Source: Apostichopus japonicus (lineage: Eukaryota > Echinodermata > Holothuroidea > Aspidochirotida > Stichopodidae). Taken from it: a DNA stretch of 64,000 nucleotides. Location: assembly GCF_037975245.1 (NCBI RefSeq), contig NC_092564.1, positions 23,512,484-23,576,483 on the forward strand, read 5' to 3'. Of this stretch, positions 47,190 through 59,600 are shown one piece after another. A model generated the notes under the pieces. It was not told where the DNA came from and ran no database searches. It was given only the letters and a program-made list of their open reading frames with translations. The stretch's first letter is position 1. Every line of letters starts with the position of its first letter. Made by a program: the position numbers and the translations under genes.

Positions 47190-48044
47190 GCATAAGATAA
47201 GCTGGAAATGGTTAAGAAACGGAAGAAGTAACAAAGTTTAAAGCAGGTTACATTATGCTATAACCAGCTGTCACCATCTTCTAAACATTGGTTGGCATAT
47301 AGAGCATGACATATCAAAATAAATGGAAGAAGAGAGGTTTATTATGGCTGATGGTTTCTTGTCCTGTCTACTTCCTCCCTGGAAAGAACTGATTTACCAT
47401 GTGCAAAGGAGGGAGCCAGAGGGGCTATGGACAACCCCCCCCCTGCCCCAACCCTTCCTTCGTCAGTTAGGGGAAAATGGCTTTCTATATTCAGTCTGGG
47501 AAGCATTAGACCACTCTTCCTGGTGATCACACCCCTTCTCAACCTTGCACATAAAATCTTTCATATTCCTTGGTTTAGACCTAGTTATTAAGACCCTAAT
47601 TTATGTGCATCAGAATGCATCTTCCTGGGGGGGGGGGGGCTCTCTAGACCCTAGACATAGGAGTTAGGTTCAGTGACTCCATGGTAATACCCTCTCCTTG
47701 ATAAAACCATCGACATGTGGCACTTCCATTATGATTCATGCCCCATTCAGGGGGGGGGGGGGATTAAGAATTTGAAATCCTGTGCATACCACTGCAGAGA
47801 GCTGTTTAGTATTCTACCCTGTAAAGAGGCTTACACAATTATTATTATATGTGACATAGAGTATCTTAAAAATGCAGTTTTGCCTCTGTATTCTTTCATC
47901 TTTGACATGCAGTTGTTGTGGTTACAAACAGCAATGCTCCATCAGTGATTGCTTGACAGAGCAATGTAACATGTGAGCAACCATGGCTACATCGTCCTGG
48001 TAATTTTTTATTTATTTATTTTTTTTAAGATCAAAACACAGGTT
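47190..48044. other. Intergenic, no gene seen
   Basis: Two G runs of 12-13 bases (near 47627 and 47751) and no recognised coding stretch. Confidence 0.4.
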
Positions 48045-48137
48045 ATGAAGACTCCTGCAAGAACGGCCCTGACCGGGGAAAACATCTCCGATGTCATCCA
48101 TCTACAAAGAACCTCTGTTGCCCAGACTCACCGGTAG

Positions 48138-51100
48138 CTGTCTTCCATGTTAGACAATTAATATGAACAAAACTACAAAATAAGGAGACAACAAAAACAC
48201 AACATTTCAAATGTGCTAATTTCTCATCTATTCTAAGTATCCTTTGATGAAGTTTCTCATATTGTCTTAGTATATTTCAACTTAAAAATCGAGTGCTTGC
48301 TTGATCATATTTTTATTTTATTTTTTCAATCATATTTTTTTTCCCTTCATATTCTTAATATTACTTTGGAATTACTAACGCTTTTCTTTTTCTACCTTTA
48401 ATTAAGATTAATTACAAAAACGAAATGTGCTTAAAAATGAGATTCTGCTCAGCTGGTGAGATGTGGGTCTCTCATGCAATTTTATAGACCATGTTAAAAA
48501 TGTTCAAAAATCTGGGATTAAACTTCTTTCTTTGGCTTGTACAAAATGAAAATTGACATTTACACATTTTTTCGTTGCATGGAAAAATAAACTCTGTATC
48601 CGTCAGGCAGAATATTAACAAGTGAATACACTTTCCACAATCATATGGGCGCTCCGCTCGTTGAATGCGTTCCCCCTCTTTAAAGCTATTTCAACACAGA
48701 ACAATTCGGACTGTCTCTTTAAGTATTCGTACCAACTACGTGCACACAAGGAATTTGACAAGAAATTTCAAAACCGACAACACAAATTGTTTATCAAAAA
48801 CAAAAAACGTATCTTAAGCGTTCTATCTCCAAGACTATAGATGCGAACATGGAAGGTTGCAAATAAGAGTCTGGAAGTGACATTCGCTTGTTTCTTTCTT
48901 TAAATAGGTGCATAGATTGGTCTCGCATTGTTGAATATTATAACAAAGGTAAAAAAATAACATCCAACAAAATAAGCTGCAAAAAAAAAATAGACTGTGG
49001 CGAACAAATAAACTTAGGAAATTTAAAGATTCTTTTTCTTGGTCAAACAGTTTTCACAATTGTCACAGATGGCACCAGAACTATTATAGCATCAAACATC
49101 AAACACAGTTTTCATGGTTTTTATTTGGCAAAGAACATTGATAATTTCTAGATTACAATACTGTGAAAGCCCAAGACAGTTCTTTTTCCACGCAGTAACT
49201 TTTACTACCAGTAAAAATCACTACTGTTTTACAGTCAATACTCGATACGCAATAAATACCTATTGGCACCCAGATTGAAACTTAAGGCAACCAATCCGAA
49301 GAGAGAAAAAGAAAAAAAAATGTCGTTTACATTATTGATGTAGTATTACAAAAACACAGGATAGCATTTAAACAAAGGACGCATTCAACGAGCTGATCTG
49401 ACCCTCTGACAACGTTTGACCAAAATTTCACAAGAGTGACCGCCACGTGGAGAACCGGTTTACTAAATCCACTAACACACATAGCTATGGATACATTTGA
49501 CGAGAAAAACCGCCACTGAGATCTACGGTGCCTTCCCCACCACAACAAATTTCACAAGTTTCTCAAATATTTATTTTTAATCTGGTTCAAGATTAAACAT
49601 GCAAGTGACACCAACCATAAGTAAGGCATCTGGGTCGGGGTGGAAGTCCGTAGAAAATATCCTGTTTCTCAAGGATGGTACTGTTCGTATTATTAATAAT
49701 TTATTTTTGTCTTATATCGGCCGAAATTAACGGCACACAAACACTCATAATGTATACACACAACCTCTCGGTTTAAGATGTTCTAGACCTGTCCACCACA
49801 CGTGTAAACTTGACAAAATGCACCACAGAAAAAGGACAAAATTTCACCACGATAAAGATCTCTGTTATATCACTCCATTGACGTACATTCATCACAAAAT
49901 CACAATTTGGGACTAAATATCATCATCATCATCAAAAATGAGAAAACAAAGATGACCGGAAAAAACAGAAAAAAAAACAAAAAACATTATTTCTTTAGAT
50001 AAACCTATTCACAGACCTTTTGGGGTTCCTAGGTCTATCACAGAACATCAAAAGTTTGTCGCAAAAAAAACCAAAACGGAAAAGAAAAATGAAGAAAAAA
50101 CATTTGACCGTAACAATGAGACTATGCATTGGGGCATGTAAGATGACATTGGCCCACATTACATCAAAAACATTCATCTTGGGTTAAAAAGATAATTTTG
50201 TACAAATTTTCTCTCTCCATCCTCATTTTAGAAACGGTTTAAAAACAGTGAAAAACATGAACAAGATCCACATCCCTACCAGCTGAGCAGAAAAGCATTT
50301 GTTTAAAAAATTATAATCATAATAATAATAATGATGAAGTGGCAAAAATTTTGTTTCCTTAAGTTTTTAAAATGGTTAAAGTTAAATAAAGAAATATTAA
50401 TGGAGGAAAAAAATTTTTTTTTTCTTTTTTTTTCATCTTATTCTCTTCTCTTTTTAAGTTATCGTAAATTCCTGTAAATTTTTTTTCCTCTTCAATTTTT
50501 TTTTCGGCATCAAAACTGCTCTCCGAAGGCAGTCCGATATTCTGTACAATAGGCCAAGGTTAGCCAAAGAGCTAAATAATGTCAACAATTTATTAGCAGA
50601 GAGAGAATCACTGAAAATCTCGTTCCTTTCTTTCCTCCGAGAAGTCTAATTAACAAATGGTAACAAAATTGTAGCCAATTAATAATTGTAAGTTTTTTCT
50701 CATAAAATTTGTCCAAACAGAAAAGAAAATGATTTCTAAATCGAGATTTTCGTTTCGGTTCGTTATTGTTATGCATATGCATATATGCAAATGCAGTAGT
50801 ATGCATTTGTTAATCGATCACTTTCATGATTCTAAAATCGCTTGACATTTTTTTCAGTAAAAACTGGTTTATACTGAAGGTCATGATTTTGTAAATCGCC
50901 TTTAAACTTCCGGCCGAAGAGAAGATCTTTGTCTTAATAACTGTTTTCTGATAATAGACCCGACAGAGCATCTTTCGTTTCAAGACCGTTTACACGGGAC
51001 CGCAAAAACCATTCTTACATACCCTCCACTGCCGCCTCGCAGGATACAAACCGATGCCGGGCGGGCTCAGAGAATTGCACAATAAGAGGTAGACATAACA

Positions 51101-53523
51101 ATTTTTTTTCTATAAACTCATCTCTCGTAAATTGCAGAAAGTTAAATACCATGGTTCTAAGAATAAAGAAAATTGCACACATAATTTCAGAAAGTTCTTC
51201 CCAATTTGCTTGTTTGGTTTTTTTCTCTTTTTTAACATTTCTCAAGTTCAAACTTTTGTGGAATAAGCGTCAAACAGACACGTTTCGTCTCATTTTCTTA
51301 TTCTTTTCTTTCGACGAAGGAAGAAATTTCTTACGATAGTTCATCGACCCTTTCGCCGGTGTCAGTTTTTTGGTCGGGCAATTAACTTTCTAAAGATAAT
51401 TTCGATAATGACCATCAGCTGATGAATAAAGACATTCGTGATAAATAGATGAGTAACCGTCTATCACTTACAATATGTTTCATGCTTCTTTTTTGGTCAT
51501 TCCTGGAAATGCCCATTATAGTAAAAGACGACGAAACAACTTTGCGCTTTTCACTTTAAGTACATAAATGATATGTAACAAAAGAAAATGTTCTAAAGCT
51601 TCTAATGTTTTCTTCTAATGCTGACCACTTTGCTCTAATGCAGAAATACCTCTGGGCAATCATCCTCCCCTCAAATCATCCTTTCCCCCCCCCTGGCCCC
51701 ATCCCATTCCACCCCCTGACCATTTCCAAGTTCCCACTACTACAACTTCCTATAAGTTAGATATAATTTACAGCAGAAAATGAAATCACCATTTCTATAT
51801 TTGTTAAGTACATTGCAAGTAATTAATAGTAAATCCATTTAGTATCTGCCGACCATTTTTCGAACTAAATATATTCTAATCTGATGTAATTGACAAAATT
51901 TTGGCGCAAATCTGGATAGCAGACTGGCCCAAATCTTTATCTGTAGGGAGCTGTTAAGTTGAGTTGACTTCCATTTTCTGAGATTTTACACTCTTCGGTC
52001 TGCATTAAGTTGAAAACATTTAAATCCCTGGCAAGTTTGGTGTCATGAGTTGCATAAAGTGAAATTTACGTATCACACAAGGGAGAAAACTAATGACACA
52101 TGAAATGCTTGAATAATTACCCCGAATATTTGCAACCTGAAACTACTAAACCACTGAACTCATAATTCCTGATTTTACACTTCAAGAAATATCAGCATCC
52201 TTGAAATCGACAAAACGTTTCCAAAGTTAGTGCTCGACCTGTTTCAGTGCTTCCAATATTTACTTCCTGCCATTCAACCTTTTCGTCAGTCAACATTGCA
52301 CTGATTGTGTGGGAGAAGGTTAAGGGTGGGGGAGAGGGTGAGAGGGGGACGGGGTGGGGAATGGATCTACGTCAGCATAATCATAGAGAAAAGGGAACCT
52401 AAATCAGCTTTATGTTGTCACTGCATAAATGAACATGAAGGCAAATAACAAGAAAAAAGTCTCAAAGAATCTGTAAATAAGAAAAAGTAACTATATGGAA
52501 AACTGATATAATATTATAAATGTTTTCAAAGTTTGTTAGTTCTTTTTGAGTTGTGATATGGCAGTATCATACTGGTTGTTTACTATACTAGAAAATGGCA
52601 GCTTTGTCTAGATGGAAAAGTTTCTGACTAAACGATAAAAATGTTTTCACCCCCATCTCCCAACAACAACTATAACCCTGGAATAAAGTAACAAATACTG
52701 AAATGTCATATTCGTGCATAAAACTGTGTTTTTTCCTTCTGTTTTTCTAGAGAGAAAACAAAAAAATAAAAAAACCGATGAAGACAAAACGGAATCGGAC
52801 CTTACGGCTCATGATGTCGCAGAGGCGACTGACTAAATTTTTTGTCCACATCTGACGATTGTTTGATCGTTTGGAATGTTCAACTGAAGCACACCTATCT
52901 ACATGATGATAGTTAAACTATTAACTAGAAAGGTAAAGAAAAATTTATGTAAATGCTATTATTTGTTCTATTCTTAAGCAAGCTTTTTCACTTGTGAATA
53001 CAGAAATTGAAGAAATAAATAAAAAATGGGAAAAAAAAAATACGAAAAAGAAAAAAATTATTGAAAATATTGCACATATGCTAAATTGTTTTTGCCCTCT
53101 CTTGGGATTAAATAGAATAGGAAAACCAAAAATGAAAACTTTTTCTTTTTGTGTAGAAAAAAATTGGAAAACTCCTCGATTGCCTTCTCAAAGTTTGTTT
53201 GTTTTGTTTTGTTTATTGTGGGTTTTTTTTTTTTTTTTTCTTTTGGTTAAAGATTTCGACCTTGATTTGTAAAGTGAAGAAGTTGAATGCGCACATTGTG
53301 CTTTCTTGTTCGTTAAATTTTGAACAAGTTTTAAATGTAAATTTTAATGAGGAAAGAAAAAAAAGGAGGAACAATTTGCTCCTTGTATTTTTTTTTATGT
53401 CGTTTTTTTCTTCTGTCTTGCATTTTCTGTTTTTTATTTTCTTTTCGTAAATTAAAAAAGTGGAAAATTTAAATGGAACTTGGTTAGTGGCAGACATGAA
53501 TAGTCTTGCCCTTATCTTGGTGT
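48138..53523 (-). other. Probable long 3' UTR of the CELF gene, and downstream DNA
   Basis: About 5.4 kb of AT-rich sequence with many short A and T homopolymers, no minisatellites and no coding exon that I recognise. CELF genes often have long 3' UTRs. I could not fix the transcript end. Confidence 0.4.
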
Positions 53524-53651
53524 TCAATAGGGTTTGTTGGCGTCCTTCGGTCGCTTGAGTTGGACTTTCAAGCGCTTGGTACCGATAGAGAACCCATTCA
53601 TAGCAGTGATAGCATTCTGGGCACACCTGGGATCATCAAAGCTCACAAACC
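53524..53651 (-). CDS. CELF: CELF RRM3 last exon and stop
   Basis: Encodes [20 protein letters not shown] and [20 protein letters not shown], then TGA at 53524-53526. Confidence 0.95.
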
Positions 53652-56600
53652 CTGAAATCAAATTAAAATTAAATTAAGTCAAAACTCAAATTAAATTAAA
53701 TTAAAAATCAAGTTAAAATTAAGTTACTATCAATTTCTCACAAATTTAAATTCATTATCACGACAAAATTATATTTTAATAAAAGATTTAGAATTGGTAC
53801 TTTTCCGTTAAAAACATCGTCAAATGTATATTTTAAAAAGAGAGATACTTCGGAAGCTTTTGGAGTCAGTTCGTAACTGGCTCTGATCATGAATCGATCA
53901 CCTGACCATGTCTTTATCCCAATTGAAGGGGGGGAGGAAATAATGCACTAACTATAAAGGCAATCTTACCAACTCCCCCCCCCCCACCCTTAAACCCTTG
54001 TCTCATAATAGAGAGCTCTAGGGAAATGGTAATAATGCCTAGCTAACACAAATTTTTGCAACAAAAATTTTTTATGGATAGAGAGAGAGAGGACATTAGA
54101 AGGACTAAGCAGGAGAGGACTGTACAGCCGTACACTGTACAGCCGTATATATACAGCCGTACACTGTATAGCCTTATAGACTGTATAGCCGTACACTGTA
54201 TCTGCTCTATCGCTGTAATTTACTCACCAAAACACTTGCTCTGGTTTGTGACGCGGTCCATGAATACCTTAGCACTGATGACGTTACCAAATGGTGCAAA
54301 CATAGACATGAGCTCGGCGTCACTTATCTCTGGTGGCAGGTGATAAATGAAGAGGTTGCACCCCTCTGGACCTGCAAAGGGGAAAGCAAAAAAGACATAG
54401 ACGTAAGTAAGCTAGGCATCGCTCATCTCTGGCGTGTCAGGCGATAAATGAAGAGGTGGTTGCACCCATCTGGACCTGGAAGGGAAAGCAAAAAACATAG
54501 ACATGAGCTCACCATGGCTCATCTCGGTCGGCAGGTGATAAACCACGACGTTGCACCCCTCTGGACCAGCAAGGGAAAACAAAAAAAAACTTTAATAAGA
54601 AAGGAAGAAAACCTAGAAGAGAAAACCAATATCAATTCTTTGTTGTGAGATATTTATCATCGCAATGCATAGAACCAGGAGGTAGGAGCCGGGGGGCACT
54701 GGGGGCATGTGCACCCCCCCCTGACTTTTTCCAAAATAGCAAATGTGCCCTACTGGCAAACAAAATGCGCCCCTTTGATGAAGAACTGTCTTTTGGATAT
54801 CCTAAGCCTTTGCTCATTTTAATATTTTATTTGAATTATTCACATGCACCATGATAGTATTGATAGCATAATAACACATCATATATATTTAAGTGATATG
54901 GCCGGTGTGTATCGGTTTATAGCATAACGAGTGGTGGTTGTGGAATGAGAAAGTGCCCCTCTGATGTTGTGCGCCCCCCCCCCACCGACTTTTTGGAAGC
55001 TTCCTATCCCCCTGCATAGAACTAATGCTAAAAGAGGGCACATGGTTTATTGATTAGTTAAGGATGAGCAAAGGAGATTTGGCTGGAAACTTAGAAGTGA
55101 CTAGCTCTAACCATTATTCTTTTATAACATTAACATTGTATGTGCAATACAATGACTATAAAATGTAGCAAGCAATTGTCCTGCAATGCTGTACAACATG
55201 TAACAATCGACACATCAGCAAAATTAAACAACTTTTCATAAGGGCCAATACTGCAACTGAACAAACGGCTCGATTTCATTACTTTTACGGTTTTTATATA
55301 ATAAAACTCTTGATGTTTTCTTACCCTCTTTCTGTGGGGTCACAATCACTGGGGGTTGCTGCTGCTGGGGGAAGGCTGTGTGGGACATCTGACCGTAAGC
55401 ACTGGGATAAGTAGCTGTACACAAAATATAAAGAGACGAACCTCAAAAGTCCATTCGCAAATGGTCTATCATCAGCAAACATCAGTTCCAAATATTGTAA
55501 AGTGTCAAAAAATTTATAATAAAAAAATTAATTCTTCAATAAGCTGGTATGTTATTCCAAGAGGTAATATAAACCTTGTCCAATGATCTCTAGCTGGTTT
55601 AACTGGTGTCTGAGTAACTTTTCAAAGAACTGGTTTCTCTATCCTAGTTCAACTATTAAGAAAGTAACAACAGTAACAAGTGTGTAAAATTCTTATTTAT
55701 ATAACCAACATATACCTCTATGCAGTTAAACAAAGTTAATATAGCAATTCTTACAAAATATCAAACCCAAAATAACAAAAACACTAAAATAAAACAAAAC
55801 TGTATAGCAAACTGCTTATCCTGCTAAGAGCCTGTGTGTTAAAAGTAAGTTGGCCTGACATTTCGATCTTAGCAGGATCTTCTTCAGAGGCTGAAGGACA
55901 AGTATCAGAAACTACTAAGCTATTAATTTTTTTTAAACTATATAAACCCACAGGCAAGGTTTTTCTTCACAACTTTATATTACTTGCTACATCAAGCTTC
56001 ATCAGTCTTAGCCTCAAATATACATAAAAACATGAGTGGATATCTATGCTTGAAAACAGGAATGGACACTTATGCTTGAAAGTTGAGCCTTGTGGGGAAG
56101 TACACAAAAATAATGCATGTTTGAAAAATCTTGGAAGCATTTTCCTGGCTAGAAGGATTAATTTTAATCCATAAATTTTTAGGTTTTTTTTTTATCAGTC
56201 TTGGATATAAAACATCCAACTTACCAGCATACTGTTGCATCCCACTGTAAGCTTGTTGGATGTGGTCTGCTGCCCCCAAAGCAGCGGCAGATGCAGCAGC
56301 TACTTAGAGGAAAACAATCGAGAAAACGTAAAATTATGTTCTTCCTGATGAACTGTAACCAGTTCATAAATTTATCAGGCTTGTTAATGACCCAAAGTAT
56401 TCATCTCCCCATACTCAGGGATATCAATATTGAAAAATGTCCAACATATCACTCTGTGTGGCTATGATAAAGTAGCATCAGCTTTACAGTATCACTGCAT
56501 GACTACAGTAACACATTCACAGCATGATTGTTATCTCAGAGGGAGGGAGTTAGAAAGAATTAGCTGCATTCATTATGAAACAGCCAATAGCAATGTCTGG

Positions 56601-59600
56601 ATACCACAACATGTTCACAGCTTTACCTAAAGTATGTCTTTAATCAGGGGAGTTTAATATACTGATAGGGATATACACTGATGACAATGCAGTGACTGCT
56701 TACACAGGTATAAATGCAGTGTTTGCATACAATTATTAAAGTAGAACATCTTGGTAACATGAATTTCCTAGATGAAAATAACATTTTTCCTGATACCATG
56801 TTAAATGTTAAATGTAATATATGAGTGGCTATACATATATGACTACAAATTCCATGCACACATACGGCACTCCTTCATTGCCCTGAATCCACTACCCTTG
56901 ATGCCCCCTACAAATTCCATGCACAGGGGATTTAAAGATTGCCCCCAATCCGTTCCCCTTGGTGCCCCCCTAACCTAAAGTCTGGTCCTGAGGTGTGATT
57001 ACTCACCATAGTCGCCTGCAGTGTACTGCTGAAGGCCATTGGTGTAAATGGTCTCTCCCTGGCCGTTGGTGGCTGCCGCTAACGTATACGGGGGTAGGGA
57101 AGTCGGCGACTGCAGGGTGGGGGTACCAGCAAGTTGGCTAACAGTCTGACCGGCAGTCACTATGAAGAGAAGAAGAAAAAGAAATTGAATGAAGCTCGCG
57201 TAGCCCTTTGAGTCAGACTCACTATAGAAATGTGTCCTTTCCTCCCCTTTTTTCCCCTCTTCCTATGATCACACTGGGTAGAAATTGTAGAATACTTGAG
57301 ATCAGGTTACCAGTAATTAGATGCCTAATTTCATAATTCAAGGTGGCAGATTTTATAACTTGGCTTATTTCTCAGTTTTCGTTTTGTCTTTAGTTAGATG
57401 CATGATTATCTGTGCTATAACAAATAGAAGAAACATATTTTCCCCTCATTATTATTCAGTTTTATGGCAGTTTCCTCTGCATAATGCTTTATAACAATGT
57501 CTCTCCCTAATTTTGATTTCCCACTGGATCATGCGACATTCTCCACAACACGTACGAAGTAGTCTATAATGTGTTTCACTGACATTCAGTCTGTTGGTAT
57601 TTATATAACTACCCTGCCTTTATCGTCTTTTTTTCTGCTATTAATGATTCCAGATAAAACTCTTACACAAACCTCGCTTTAATGTATAAAATTGAAGCTT
57701 TCAATCTTCACCATTTTGGACAGCTTTTGTACAGAATAATGTACACATTGCCAAAGGTGTGCTTGAATATATATAACCAAGATTAACTTTCATACTGGAC
57801 AAGATAAATATGTTACATCATACGTCTAGTAATTTTTAACCCTATTCTTCCCATTTTTACCAAAAGAAAGGAAAAGGTCTGTTTTGATGATTTCTACTGC
57901 ACACTGATGATTTCTACACCCATGATTTCTACTGCACATGAGTGCCACAAATATATATAGCATAGCTATTAAACTAATGTACATTCACATACACACACAA
58001 GAACAACAGCACATTTAAACTCCCGTTACCTTGAATATCATAAATACTGTACTTGAGCAAGACTACTCACGATTTACTTGTAACGTACAAGTTTAATTAT
58101 TCACAAAAAGTTTACTGAATGATTACAAATAATTTTGTAAATGTACTTCTGTTTTTCAAAACATCCTTCATATAATATGAAAAAGACTGAAAAATATCAA
58201 AGGCTGGTGTGAAACTTCACAAAGAATGAGTCAGCTAATGATGACAAACAAAAATATATTATATAAAAAGTTAAAAACCATGGATTTGCTATTCTATTTA
58301 TCACAAAGGGATTACAAGGACATGCAGTACACAGTAAAAGGGACAGAAAAAAGACATAAAGATTGGGGGATAGTGACATAATACGACCCCAGGTTCACGC
58401 ATTGGAAAACGATACCTGTATTCCCGAACAAAGAATGAGTTACAGCTAGGCATGCCAACTAATTCAACATTTGATTTGAAATATTAAAGCAGCCCTTCAT
58501 TGGCCATGGAAACAAAGTCATTCATTCATTTTGTTGGTCATGCACTTTGTCATGGCCAATTTTAGATGTAATTCGATTTTTTTTCTTTTATTCTTCTTCT
58601 TTTTCCCCCCTCTCTCTGTTTAATAACAATCAGTTATATCATGCATCATATCACATCACTTTTCATTCAAAATCAAAATGCAGGAGAAAAAAAATTAAGA
58701 ACAGTAGCAGACACTTGGATTTGGGCAAATGAAAACAACGACATTTCGACATAAATTTGGAAGTGTTCGTAACAAAAACTTGGACCAAGATTGTGTTGGC
58801 AAAATACGGTATTTGCTGTAGCTCTTTTGAAAGATGAGAATTCAAGCGAGGCCTCGTTGTCCAATGTGTGAATGTTACAAAACTGGCTGAACAGTGCACA
58901 AGCCCCAGAATAAATAATCAATCTGTTTTGAAGACTTTTTATTGTTTCTCCTCCACCTTTCTTTCTCCCTTTGTACTCTTCAAACATGGATAGTCATGTA
59001 ACCATGACAACACCAAAACAACGGGGCAAGGTATGACTAATCAGTTTGATGTATATAATATCCCTGTTTTTCCAAAAAAATGTTATTGAAAATATTTTTA
59101 AACAAATTGCATTTGATAGTTTCACATTTGATAGATCTCACATTAATAGAATTGCCATTTGTGGCTTTGAAATGGATCTTCTTCATTTGGAAAAGAAAAT
59201 TATCCAAAATATAACAAAAAATATATTTGAAAGAATAACAGAAATTCCAATCAACATGTGTTGACCTGAAAATCTTTGCTTTTTTACCTCATGAAATATG
59301 AAGGAGCTTTTTATTCCCTTAATCTTTTTGAACTATTTCCTTACTTATGACTGAAATTGGAAGTCTTTAGGAATAAAAACTTTAAGAATGAAGGGGGAAA
59401 ATATAAAACGTAGAGAGAAATTGAAACAGATGGCCTGCTTTATTGTGCATTATTCAACCAGTTTGTCTTTGGTGGGGTCTTACCCGATGAAGATGGTGCA
59501 ATGGCTGTTTGGAAGCCATTAATGGCCGCCCCTGGGTCTCTCCCATACGCAGGCAAACATTGAGCGGCTGATGGTTGTGAATGGGCAGAATACAAAGCAC

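Noticed and set aside
53213-53626. 137-codon minus frame over the CELF 3' exon
   Set aside because: It overlaps the RRM3 exon in another frame. The frame that matches CELF stops at 53524.
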